Positions 23,437-31,440 of a stretch of 44,858 bases of DNA are shown here, piece by piece. A program made the translations under genes and the position numbers. A model generated the notes under the pieces. It saw only the letters and a program-made list of their open reading frames with translations. It made no database searches and was not told where the DNA came from. Source of the DNA: Clostridiales bacterium UBA2432 (lineage in GTDB: Bacteria > Bacillota > Clostridia > Lachnospirales > Vallitaleaceae). The stretch is taken from assembly GCA_002342805.1 (NCBI GenBank), contig DDQW01000038.1, positions 1 through 44,858 of the forward strand, in the 5' to 3' direction. How positions within the stretch are numbered: position 1 is the first letter of the stretch; each line of letters begins with the position of its first letter.

Positions 23437-24852
23437 TCAAATATTTTTTTTGGTATTCTCAAACAAGATGCGAACAATTTTTTCTAGGACTTCGCGGTCA
23501 ATCGGCTCACTTAGTTTAACAAAATAGAGGGTATTTTCTTTAACAAGCATCACTTGCGTATTAAATCTCGAAAGATTGTAGGCCATGTCTATTCCATCCA
23601 CTTCAGACCTTAAACTATACACATAATTCCTTTGTTGTTCATCAAACATCATGTTGTCTTCCATTCTTTGCATTTCATCATGAATGGCTTTATTTGCTAT
23701 GATTTGAGCTATCCACTCCGTCCTTGCTTGCACATAAGTCACTTCAATATCATTAAAATTGTCCTCATCACTTTTGTGATAACTACTGTATTCAAAACTA
23801 AGTGGCACCACTATCGTCTGGTAGTTTTCTATATATTCAGGCTGAAATACGAAATCAGAACCGAAATCTTCGTGCCTTAGTATTGGTATTCCAGATGGAA
23901 TCTCGCCAACTCTTCTTTCATAATCCATATGACTCACTAAAGTAAATGTAGCACTAACCGTCAATGCCCACGCCACGAAAAAACCGACTATCAATAGAAT
24001 AATGTTCGTTGAACGCCTACTCTTTATCTTTTTTATTTTAATCCGAAGCAATATTCCAAAGCCAATCGGAACAAGCATATTTATCAAAATCACAAATAAC
24101 AATGTTAAGTTAAAATACGATGTAAACATGTTCAAAATACTATATATTAAATATATAAAAACCAATGTAAGCCCACTATTATATATACCATTTCTAATTC
24201 GAACTTTTTTATAAGAATCAAAAATCAGCGGTTCGTTTTCTTTTGCTCTTGATCTATTTCTAATCAGCCAAAAAATCAAGGGTATCATATAACCGACACA
24301 AACTATTAACATGAGACTCGGATATGTTACCGGAAACAAACCTCCTGACCTATAAAAATCATCAAATCGCAAATTTTTTAATCCCATCCATAATTGAAAC
24401 ACCAATAGAAGTATAAGTAAAGGAAAAGTGATTAGTTCCCCTTTTTTCATGGCATTCCATATTGATCTGTATTCTTCCAATGGTTCCGTATAAATAGGCA
24501 ACGCTTTATTCTCAGGCATTTTATAATATACAAAGTACCGTTCATTCTTTGCCGCTAATGTCCAACCACTATCTTCGCAAAATTCTTGATAAGTGTCTTC
24601 TTCGTCATAGTCCGGATAATCCAGTGGTGTCACCAGTTGAAAACAGGTTACAGAAAAATCTAGCTCACAAGGCTCAATCGGTCGATACGTATCTCTAATT
24701 CCTTTAATATTCTCGACCAGCCACCCTTTCATCGCCATATCTTTATACGTTTTTTCAAGATACTTTTTGTCAATTGCTGATACAATCTTTATCTTTTTAC
24801 GTTTTCCATATTCATTTATATCTCTATTTATAATATTTTTAACTGTCCCCAT
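23437..24852 (-). CDS. DUF2812 domain membrane protein
   Basis: 471 aa from the ATG at 24852 (RBS TTGGAGGGGAAACTTG); the longer reading from 24885 lacks an RBS. The N-terminal DUF2812 domain covers about residues 20-125 (KYLEKTYKDMAMKGWLVENI, EFCEDSGWTLAAKNERYFVYYK). About five membrane segments (150-305) and an extracytoplasmic C-terminal domain (about 320-470) follow. DUF2812 proteins are usually encoded right after a PadR regulator, overlapping its end. Here the start overlaps the stop codon of a PadR remnant by 14 bases, so the gene has kept its operon arrangement although the regulator is broken. Function of the family is unknown. Confidence 0.82.
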   Translation of the reverse strand: MGTVKNIINRDINEYGKRKKIKIVSAIDKKYLEKTYKDMAMKGWLVENIKGIRDTYRPIEPCELDFSVTCFQLVTPLDYPDYDEEDTYQEFCEDSGWTLAAKNERYFVYYKMPENKALPIYTEPLEEYRSIWNAMKKGELITFPLLILLLVFQLWMGLKNLRFDDFYRSGGLFPVTYPSLMLIVCVGYMIPLIFWLIRNRSRAKENEPLIFDSYKKVRIRNGIYNSGLTLVFIYLIYSILNMFTSYFNLTLLFVILINMLVPIGFGILLRIKIKKIKSRRSTNIILLIVGFFVAWALTVSATFTLVSHMDYERRVGEIPSGIPILRHEDFGSDFVFQPEYIENYQTIVVPLSFEYSSYHKSDEDNFNDIEVTYVQARTEWIAQIIANKAIHDEMQRMEDNMMFDEQQRNYVYSLRSEVDGIDMAYNLSRFNTQVMLVKENTLYFVKLSEPIDREVLEKIVRILFENTKKNI

Positions 24853-24988
24853 CAAGTTTCCCCTCCAATATCCGCTCACCATCAAAGACCAACTGTTTCA
24901 ACCGAAAGAATTCTTTGTTTAAAAGGTCACGGCCCTTTTTTGTCATCACATAACTTTTCTTATTATTTGTACTGTCTACCTTTAACAT
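24839..24988 (-). pseudogene. C-terminal remnant of a PadR regulator
   Basis: A 49-codon frame reads KKSYVMTKKGRDLLNKEF and then FRLKQLVFDGERILEGKL. This is the wing and final helix of a PadR protein (compare the usual KYY.IT..GR..L pattern). The N-terminal half with the recognition helix is missing: there is no RBS before its first ATG (24988), and an in-frame stop lies upstream within the adjacent hairpin. It overlaps the DUF2812 start by 14 bases, the normal padR-DUF2812 layout, so this is the leftover of a deleted regulator. An internal ATG could still give a peptide of no DNA-binding ability. Confidence 0.75.
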
Positions 24989-24993
24989 AAATA

Positions 24994-25034
24994 TATCGAG
25001 TGTTGATATATTTATACTATATCAACACTCGATA
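24994..25034. repeat. Perfect 17-bp inverted repeat (operator or terminator)
   Basis: TATCGAGTGTTGATATA (24994-25010) and its exact reverse complement (25018-25034) flank a 7-base spacer. Each arm is itself a partial palindrome (TATCgAgtgtTgGATA type), which looks like two operator sites. It lies 13 bases after the stop codon of the giant phosphorylase gene and just before the padR remnant. It could be the ancestral PadR operator, or a terminator for the phosphorylase gene, although it has no T-run. Confidence 0.7.
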
Positions 25035-25047
25035 CAATTCAAGCTGA

Positions 25048-28000
25048 TTATGAATTTTGAATACAAACTTTGATTTTACTAATCTTACCCTCACGGTTGA
25101 AAATTCTTTGGCTTGTTGCAAGATCTAACGTATCCGCATCTTCAAAAATATTTTCGCTACCATCTTTATAAGAAAGGACAATTTTCTTTTTGTCGCCTAG
25201 ATAATAGATTACCGGAACTGCACAGAATGTAAATCCTAAGAAGTTTTTCTCTAAGGGAATTGTCTCTTCATCTGTTTCATTACTATTTCTAGGAATAGAC
25301 CAGTTTTTCGCTTCCTTTAAAAACTCAGATTTTGTTAATAGCTTGGGATTAAATCGAATTAGTCCATTCTCGACCTGCACTCCTAATTCACCGAATCGAG
25401 AGATGAAGTCTTCTTTAACCTGTCCGGTCATGCCCGGTTGCTGAGCACCTGCAAACCCTGGAGTATGAGAATAAGCCTCCGTTGGAAAGGCTCCATATTG
25501 CTCTGGTGATTTTTCTAATCCAATACCTTCTTTAATTGTTTCATAAGCATTCATTAGCGTCTTAGCTTCTTCATTCATCCCCTTTTGTTTGTAGATATCA
25601 TTGATGTTTTCTTGGGTTGCTAAGAGAAGCTTTGAAACCATGTGCCAATAAATACTTCCTAAGCCTTCATATTTATAGAAGGTACCCGAGCGTCCAGTGA
25701 AGGCATGATGATTAAAAAGTTCTGTAAAGATTTCCTCAACGATTTTTATATCCTCATCCTTATACTCTTTTGTGCCCTTAAGTGCTTCTCTGATTTCTTC
25801 ACCATTTCTAAATCGACCATTAAAATGGTATTTTCCATGTACATCTTTTTCAATAAAGCGTGTGCGATTTTTATTGACCTCTTCTTTTAAAATAGATGAG
25901 GACATCACTTGTTCATCCGGAATTACATTTTTCATTAAGAACTTTGGCAACTCTCGATTCGGATAAAGCATATAGCTATTTTGATCTTCACGGTAAATCG
26001 CACTGTTTTTAAGTGCATCTAAGACATGAATAGCTTCCTCTGCCTCTAAAGCTTTTGAACTCAAAACAGCGACTTGGCCTTCTAACATTTCATAAAGATA
26101 GGATATACTACATTTTTCCTGACCAAATCGAATAAGATTATAAGAGTGATAAAGGCCATCCCTACGTTTGTTCTTTTTGATTGAATCATTTAAGTGATGC
26201 ATTGAATGTTCAATAAATTCTTGAAGGGCTTCTACAGAAAGGGAGGCTTTATCTCCTGAGAATCCATGGTTATAGATTGTATCTCTGTAACGTTCTCCAA
26301 TCTCACCTAATGATTTTACCATGTCAAAACGCTCTTCATCTGATAAATCATTGCCGAGACATTGCGCAGTATCTTTCAACACCTTGGCTGTATCGTTAAA
26401 CATCTGAAGCACTTCAACTGAAAGCTCAATTGCATCTTTTTTTATGTCATTCACGATTTCACCCATAAAGACTTGGAAACGGTGCATATAGTAGAGGGTA
26501 ACCATTGACAATCCATTCCCAACAAGAGCGTTATTGGCATCGTTCCACTCTGGACGTTGCGTATTCATCCAAATACCGCCCTCGGGTACATAATTTGAAA
26601 ACTTGGCAAGAAGTGTAACCAAAAGTTTTTCCATTAAGTTAACTTTATAAATTTCATCCTTGCAAAAAACCAGTTTCCCATCGGATCCAATACTTGCCGT
26701 CTTATCCTTAATAGCTTGTTCATTCTCATCATCATAAACAATACTGTTTCTTGGGTCGTCGACTAATGCATCAAACCCCTTAATCTTATAAGGAACATTT
26801 GCGTATACAAAAATATCTTTATGAAGAAGGTCCTGTAACTTTTCAGGATGATAATCCTTAGATAATTCCATTAGCTTTAAGAGATAAATAATTTGATGAT
26901 CTCCCCAGTATCCAATGTTTGACCACGGATCTTCAGGGTCAAGTATTTCCCAATCAATGCCGTCTTTGGTAATTCGATAGGGGTTATATCCATCTGCTGT
27001 TGATGCATTGACAAATTTAGCAATGATGCTTTCCGTATATGCAGGGTAGGAAATAGATAAGGCTTCCCAATTTTGAAAGATATCACGCCAATTCCCTTCA
27101 AACTTCAGGTCTTTGCTACCATCCTCTTTAGTAATTTCTATATTGAATTTATTCCACGGACGACTTGGATCTCCATGACGCCGACTAAATGTAAGTGGTA
27201 AGTACTCAAATACGAGTCGTTCAAAGTCTTTATTATCTAGCTCTGCCACTAATTCAAGAAGTTCGTTATAATGAATTGTTTCTGGTAATTGCTTTATAAA
27301 GTCTAGCTGTTTGGTGTATAGGTCTTTATTCCAATGACCTACAAATGTTTTAAAATCTTCTCTGTCAATTTCATAGCCATCAGCATATATACCGCCTCGC
27401 ATAATATTATATAGCGTATTGGAAAAGTGTCTATAACTCGCCTTCTCATCAGCCGTACATTGGAATCCGTCTGCATTAAAAACCAGTTGCTTAAGATTGT
27501 ATTCGCCCTTTGAAACATCCGCTTCAATGGATTCAAGAATGGTTGGATTTTCTTTGATATCTTTAATCAGTTTCTCAACGTTTGAGGCACTTTGATTAAG
27601 TTCAGCGACTATATACCAGTTTTTTGATTCTTGACCTTTAAGGCGAATAGAATCTTCAACATAGTAAGAACCTCTTATCCCCTTAATATCAACTTCTGTT
27701 TGAATTTTTTCATTTAAGGAAAATACCTTTACTTGTTGTTCTGACAAAAGGTAATTCGGGCTCTCCAACCCTTTTGACCACACTGTTGTTGCTTTTAATG
27801 ATTCACTTGGCTCCGCTTTGTCTGTTAATATCGAACTCAGTGTATAGATGCCAAGTCCTGCATTTTCAACTAACTCACATCGTTTATATCCATCAACAAG
27901 GGTACTTTTTGTCGTTTGCAATAGGGTATTGACTCCATAAGGTAAAATGTTGCGAATACCATCTAGAACTCTAATCTCAACTTCTTTTTCTGCTAGGTTA

Positions 28001-28500
28001 ACGATTCTGGATTCTTTGATAAATCCATATTGGTCGCTGCTTTTCCATGTATAGGTATAACTTAGCTCAAGATCATGATTGATCTCTTCAAACATAATCT
28101 TGTTACCAATTGTATTTTTATATAGATTCCTAGTAATCTCATATACATTGCTATTATGCAGTGAAAAAGGGGTCCAGAGATAATTTTTCCCATCTTTATT
28201 GACGATGAGTACTGTATGTGATCCGGTTGTCTCAAAGCTATCATGGATTTTATCATCTGTATAATATGGAAACAAAGCTGACTCTGCATTTTTACGACCA
28301 CAGGTCAAGCCTCCTGTGCTCGATATAAACATCCATTGATCCGTGTTGCTGACTACTGTCATAAAGAATGGATTCATTTGATTGTAGTTTTCAATCTTGA
28401 AAAAAGTGTTCTCATTCATTGTTTCCGTTTTTAACGAAATCGTTTTCGTTTTCTTGTGTAAAAAAGTGTTTCCAAAATATAGATCTTGTATCGTATTCAT
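25048..28500 (-). CDS. Giant GH94-like inverting phosphorylase (GH94/GH149/GH161-type)
   Basis: 1150 aa from the ATG at 28500, chosen because AAAGGAA lies 7 bases before it (an ATG at 28503 is also possible). COG3459-like organisation: N-terminal beta-sandwich (FGNTFLHKKTKTIS, STGGLTCGRKNAES), linker, then an (alpha/alpha)6 barrel. The barrel contains FSRRHGDPSRPWNKF, FEGNWRDIFQNWEALSISYP, GYWGDHQIIYLL, and RPEWNDANNALVGNG, the last with the likely catalytic Asp as in the GH94 WND motif. It is much longer than cellobiose phosphorylase (about 800 aa), pointing to the large beta-glucan phosphorylase families. It would phosphorolyse an imported oligosaccharide in the cytoplasm. It shares an operon with the mutarotase-fold protein upstream. 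The family subgroup is not certain. Confidence 0.7.
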   Translation of the reverse strand: MNTIQDLYFGNTFLHKKTKTISLKTETMNENTFFKIENYNQMNPFFMTVVSNTDQWMFISSTGGLTCGRKNAESALFPYYTDDKIHDSFETTGSHTVLIVNKDGKNYLWTPFSLHNSNVYEITRNLYKNTIGNKIMFEEINHDLELSYTYTWKSSDQYGFIKESRIVNLAEKEVEIRVLDGIRNILPYGVNTLLQTTKSTLVDGYKRCELVENAGLGIYTLSSILTDKAEPSESLKATTVWSKGLESPNYLLSEQQVKVFSLNEKIQTEVDIKGIRGSYYVEDSIRLKGQESKNWYIVAELNQSASNVEKLIKDIKENPTILESIEADVSKGEYNLKQLVFNADGFQCTADEKASYRHFSNTLYNIMRGGIYADGYEIDREDFKTFVGHWNKDLYTKQLDFIKQLPETIHYNELLELVAELDNKDFERLVFEYLPLTFSRRHGDPSRPWNKFNIEITKEDGSKDLKFEGNWRDIFQNWEALSISYPAYTESIIAKFVNASTADGYNPYRITKDGIDWEILDPEDPWSNIGYWGDHQIIYLLKLMELSKDYHPEKLQDLLHKDIFVYANVPYKIKGFDALVDDPRNSIVYDDENEQAIKDKTASIGSDGKLVFCKDEIYKVNLMEKLLVTLLAKFSNYVPEGGIWMNTQRPEWNDANNALVGNGLSMVTLYYMHRFQVFMGEIVNDIKKDAIELSVEVLQMFNDTAKVLKDTAQCLGNDLSDEERFDMVKSLGEIGERYRDTIYNHGFSGDKASLSVEALQEFIEHSMHHLNDSIKKNKRRDGLYHSYNLIRFGQEKCSISYLYEMLEGQVAVLSSKALEAEEAIHVLDALKNSAIYREDQNSYMLYPNRELPKFLMKNVIPDEQVMSSSILKEEVNKNRTRFIEKDVHGKYHFNGRFRNGEEIREALKGTKEYKDEDIKIVEEIFTELFNHHAFTGRSGTFYKYEGLGSIYWHMVSKLLLATQENINDIYKQKGMNEEAKTLMNAYETIKEGIGLEKSPEQYGAFPTEAYSHTPGFAGAQQPGMTGQVKEDFISRFGELGVQVENGLIRFNPKLLTKSEFLKEAKNWSIPRNSNETDEETIPLEKNFLGFTFCAVPVIYYLGDKKKIVLSYKDGSENIFEDADTLDLATSQRIFNREGKISKIKVCIQNS
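28433..28450. promoter_or_regulatory. CcpA/LacI-like inverted repeat inside the phosphorylase gene
   Basis: Reading the minus strand, AACGAAA-ACGA-TTTCGTT has perfect 7-base arms about 50 bases inside the coding region. It resembles a catabolite-responsive element with two consensus mismatches. It could arise by chance from the Lys/Thr codons. Confidence 0.25.
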
Positions 28501-28576
28501 CATAAGTTCCTTTCTATCAATAATCGCAAAGTTCCTAATCACTATTAATTATATACCGCTATAGCTTAAAGTGCAA

Positions 28577-29440
28577 TCACCTTATGAAAAATTCATAAAT
28601 CCGTTGCCATGACTTCGTCTCGTTTGGTTTTAACTTTATATCGATAAATATTTCCGGACATACCACATGAGCGTGTCCCCATAAGGCAACTTTCGAGGGT
28701 TGAAACTGAGATAATTCTCGAACACCTGCTCCTATTTCATCGTGAAACACTTCCCAATTGTAAGTTCCTTTCTTTGCTTCCCAGTCAATTATCGCATAGA
28801 AATCACTATCCGGTGTTACTGGCCATGTTAACTTGTCATGAAATTTAAAAATAGAACCTACCGCAACATCAATTTCTTTCATTCTCGGCATTGATAACTG
28901 ATAATGCTCATTAATGGCTTTTTTGTTTAATCCAATGAAATTATGAGAATATTCATTTGTATGTATGAAATACTTACCTACATTTGTTAATGTGTAGCTG
29001 ATGATTAATCGATGATCAACTATAGTTACTTCTTTAAGCAAGTGGACACCATAGTCATTTGGACTCATGTTTGTCGTTTCAAAAGTTATTGTATTCTCTG
29101 TTTTGGTAATTTTAACTTGTGAGGGAACTACTTCGTAGGGTTTAAAAAAATCATAATCAGCATCTTGGTCTTTTTTCAAAAGACCTACACCTATTTTAGG
29201 AAATAAATCACCGACTTCAATTGTATCGTAACCAATCGGCTTATCAATACCGAATTCATTACAAAAGCCGAATCCGCCTGTTCCTTTTCCTGCTTCTAAT
29301 TGTTCCGGAACGCAATAATGAATACTTCCATCCAATGTTATTTGGCTAATGAATCCGGTCCAATCAAACCTAGCACCTTTATAAAAACTACCCGGTTCCT
29401 GAATCTCCACTTTTAAATGCTTATTTTCTAAATATAACAT
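28577..29440 (-). CDS. Galactose mutarotase-fold (aldose 1-epimerase-like) protein
   Basis: 287 aa from the ATG at 29440 (RBS AAGGAGGAACTTG). All-beta protein with features of the galactose mutarotase superfamily: YLENKHLKVEI, FDWTGFISQI, HTNEYSHNFIGLN containing the candidate catalytic His, and a C-terminal CPEIFIDIKLKPNET with a candidate catalytic Glu. GalM-like enzymes interconvert sugar anomers; remote members have other roles in carbohydrate metabolism. It sits 76 bases upstream of the giant phosphorylase and probably converts the anomer of the released sugar. No transporter lies nearby. Confidence 0.72.
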   Translation of the reverse strand: MLYLENKHLKVEIQEPGSFYKGARFDWTGFISQITLDGSIHYCVPEQLEAGKGTGGFGFCNEFGIDKPIGYDTIEVGDLFPKIGVGLLKKDQDADYDFFKPYEVVPSQVKITKTENTITFETTNMSPNDYGVHLLKEVTIVDHRLIISYTLTNVGKYFIHTNEYSHNFIGLNKKAINEHYQLSMPRMKEIDVAVGSIFKFHDKLTWPVTPDSDFYAIIDWEAKKGTYNWEVFHDEIGAGVRELSQFQPSKVALWGHAHVVCPEIFIDIKLKPNETKSWQRIYEFFIR

Positions 29441-29556
29441 CAAGTTCCTCCTTTTTCTGATATTTTTGTGCTTATATCACAATAGATGAGAACAAATATT
29501 ATTGTTTTTACCAACACTTCTCTATTTTCATATGTTAATATCATACAGTTTACCAA

Positions 29557-29585
29557 TTGTTTTTTGGTTATATATAACATATAAT
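29557..29585 (+). promoter_or_regulatory. Promoter of the small plus-strand unit
   Basis: TTGTTT (29557-29562), a 17-base spacer and TATAAT (29580-29585) are followed 29 bases later by the start of a 48-codon ORF. It is divergent from the mutarotase gene. Confidence 0.7.
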
Positions 29586-29614
29586 AAAGCCATTAAAGAA
29601 AAGAGGCGATAAAA

Positions 29615-29761
29615 ATGAAAAATAATACAGTATATCTTTCAAGAAATTTACAAAATGATGTTTTATGTTATGAACCCGTCGTCAACTATAACATCAAAAA
29701 ATCTAACCATAGTTTTTTAAAAAAAATGTTAACTTCTATTACGAATATGCTTGCGTCATAA
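29615..29761 (+). CDS. Small 48-aa protein, unknown
   Basis: An ATG at 29615 with RBS AAGAGGCGATAAAA opens a 48-codon frame beginning MKNNTVYLSRN and ending SITNMLAS. The translation is basic and Asn/Ser rich with one Cys (residue 18), has no clear membrane segment or signal peptide, and matches no family I know. Support comes from its surroundings: a good promoter 29 bases upstream and a strong terminator 50 bases downstream make a self-contained transcript on the otherwise minus-strand side. It could be a peptide signal, a modified-peptide precursor, a toxin-like peptide or a regulatory RNA carrying a small ORF. Confidence 0.55.
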   Translation: MKNNTVYLSRNLQNDVLCYEPVVNYNIKKSNHSFLKKMLTSITNMLAS

Positions 29762-29787
29762 TCACTTATAAAATATAGGAGGATATC

Positions 29788-29808
29788 ATGACATATTACT
29801 CATTATAA
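29788..29808 (+). CDS. Six-codon ORF MTYYSL with perfect Shine-Dalgarno
   Basis: AGGAGG (29777-29782), 5 bases, then ATG and six codons ending TAA, immediately before the terminator stem. Such a good RBS for so short a frame suggests either a real micropeptide or the stub of a gene whose body was lost. It is part of the same transcript as the 48-aa ORF. Confidence 0.35.
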   Translation: MTYYSL

Positions 29809-29810
29809 AG

Positions 29811-29845
29811 CACCATCGATACCTCATGGGTACGATGGTGTTTTT
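29811..29845 (+). terminator. Rho-independent terminator of the small plus-strand unit
   Basis: CACCATCG (29811-29818) pairs with CGATGGTG (29833-29840), with an inner TACC/GGTA extension, followed by TTTTT (29841-29845). It also sits against the stop codon of the converging HD-GYP gene and may act in both directions. Confidence 0.88.
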
Positions 29846-31133
29846 ACATATACTCAAAAACTTTTTCTATAGCAAAACTTGCAATATCCGGATCAAACTG
29901 CTTGCCGGAATTTTCTTTTATTTCATTAATTGATTCTTCTTTTGAAAGTGCTTTTCGATAGGGACGATCTGACGTCATTGCATCATAAGCATCGACTATT
30001 GCAATAATTCTCGCTTCATACATGATGGCTTCTCCTTTAATTCCATTTGGATACCCCTTACCATCCCAACGTTCATGATGTTGCAAAACAATGTTTGAAA
30101 TATGGTTTAGCGCTTCGTTTTTTACTAATGCCTTATGACCATATACTGGGTGTTGCTTTATTATTGCGTATTCCTCTTCATTCAATTTACCATTTTTATT
30201 AATTATTTCTTTGGGTATTACGGCTTTTCCAATATCATGAACCAATCCAGCATAATATAATTGATTTGTCTCTTCATCGGAAAAATTCATTGCTTTTGCA
30301 ATCATTTTCGAAATATTTGCCACATTCTCATTATGATTTTTTGTGTATTCATCATGAATCTCAAGCAATTCAGTCAAAGATAAAATCATAGTTTTTAACA
30401 AATTCAATTGAAGTTCTTGGTATTTTTTTTCTTTGTCTTCAAGTTCATCCATAAATCGAGCTCTATTGCGCGTAAACTTCATAATTGTTTTAAGCATTGA
30501 ATCCACCTGAAATTGTTCCACGTCCATATTTTCAGTATTTACAACCTCAAAATAATATGGGTTTTCATGAATTTGTTTTTTCCAGATAACAATTGGATGA
30601 ACTTCAATAATGTTTTTAATCATGGTACTCGAGAATTTATCAATATTGTACCGGCATATTGCTGAAACAGGATAAGAGCCAAATATTTCTTCATTAAGCA
30701 TATACTCATAGTCCATAATTCTTGCAAATCCATCTTCATAGTCTAAAACCCAACTAATTTCACCGGTAATGGCAAATGCATTATATCCATCTTGTACTGA
30801 ATTTATAGCTAAGCTTTTAAGTAGCTTTATCATCTTTTTAGGGTTGAATTTACCATCTTTTGCATAAGCGTCATTTTTATCTAAAATCGTTAATTGTCTA
30901 TTAGCAATGACTTCCTCTACATCAATCGATAGTCGAAGCGTCTTCAAAATAAGCTCATTGTCTAGGCCCCCTGAAACATAGAAACATCTCTCATTTTTCT
31001 TTATTCTAGAAATAATATAATATGCAATGACATCTGCATTCGATGCAGCATCTTTTTCATCATACAGAAGCACCATGTGATCACCCGCAATGATTTGATC
31101 CATTTTTTCTTGAAAATGAGTATCTAAGTTCAT
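29844..31133 (-). CDS. MEDS-domain HD-GYP phosphodiesterase
   Basis: 429 aa. The N-terminal MEDS sensory domain covers about residues 10-190 (GDHMVLLYDEKDAASNADVIAYY, CFYVSGGLDNELI, YEYMLNEEIFGSYPVSAICRYN). A short helical linker and a full HD-GYP domain (about 245-425) follow: HDEYTKNHNENVA, GLVHDIGKAVIP with the HD pair, LNEEEYAIIKQHPVYG, HHERWDGKGYPNG with the GYP motif, and DAYDAMTSDRPYRKAL. It should hydrolyse cyclic di-GMP in response to a signal bound by MEDS, a domain known from methyl/C1-related regulators. The RBS AAAGGAGCGTTTAAA precedes the ATG. It follows the radical SAM operon by 51 bases and may be cotranscribed, but a possible -10 box (31177-31172) lies in the gap. Confidence 0.88.
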   Translation of the reverse strand: MNLDTHFQEKMDQIIAGDHMVLLYDEKDAASNADVIAYYIISRIKKNERCFYVSGGLDNELILKTLRLSIDVEEVIANRQLTILDKNDAYAKDGKFNPKKMIKLLKSLAINSVQDGYNAFAITGEISWVLDYEDGFARIMDYEYMLNEEIFGSYPVSAICRYNIDKFSSTMIKNIIEVHPIVIWKKQIHENPYYFEVVNTENMDVEQFQVDSMLKTIMKFTRNRARFMDELEDKEKKYQELQLNLLKTMILSLTELLEIHDEYTKNHNENVANISKMIAKAMNFSDEETNQLYYAGLVHDIGKAVIPKEIINKNGKLNEEEYAIIKQHPVYGHKALVKNEALNHISNIVLQHHERWDGKGYPNGIKGEAIMYEARIIAIVDAYDAMTSDRPYRKALSKEESINEIKENSGKQFDPDIASFAIEKVFEYM

Positions 31134-31171
31134 TTTAAACGCTCCTTTCGTAAAGCTTCTAGCTTGTTTTA

Positions 31172-31177
31172 ATTATA
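31172..31177 (-). promoter_or_regulatory. Possible -10 box of the HD-GYP gene
   Basis: TATAAT on the minus strand (31177-31172) is about 40 bases before the HD-GYP start. No clear -35 is visible, so this is tentative. Confidence 0.35.
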
Positions 31178-31184
31178 CACCATT

Positions 31185-31430
31185 TTAAGTTTTTTTGCTT
31201 GTATTATAATCACTTATACAAGATAACCTGCCATTGAGAAACTCTGCAGCTACATGATCGGCTGTTATATCTTCAATAATGTCATAACTGTTAAAAAAGT
31301 TAAACTGTCGAGTTTCCGGCTCGTCTTCTATTTCTGCAACAATCAGCATTGATGTTGAACGGTCACTTCGAGATATTGTCTGGGATAAGGACGTATAGCT
31401 TCTGTCTGCTTCCTGGTCTATCAAACTCAC
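31185..31430 (-). CDS. Small 81-aa protein at the end of the radical SAM operon
   Basis: 81 aa from a GTG at 31430, chosen because AGGAGAGGAAAG directly precedes it; an ATG reading from 31460 would overlap the GNAT gene and has no RBS. Family not recognised. It is hydrophilic, with Ser-rich stretches (SLSQTISRSDRSTSML), an aromatic patch (RQFNFFNSYDIIED) and an acidic middle. One Cys lies near the end (LSCISDYN). It starts 10 bases after the GNAT stop codon, so it is cotranscribed with the cluster. Options are an accessory/carrier protein, a small regulator or a peptide substrate. None can be chosen from sequence. Confidence 0.6.
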   Translation of the reverse strand: MSLIDQEADRSYTSLSQTISRSDRSTSMLIVAEIEDEPETRQFNFFNSYDIIEDITADHVAAEFLNGRLSCISDYNTSKKT

Positions 31431-31440
31431 CTTTCCTCTC

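Noticed and set aside
24994..25034. CRISPR-like or insertion-sequence terminal repeat
   Set aside because: There is only a single inverted pair with a 7-base spacer, and no transposase or repeated array nearby.
29615..29761. AgrD-type autoinducing peptide precursor
   Set aside because: No AgrB-like protease or amphipathic leader/acidic tail pattern is present nearby.
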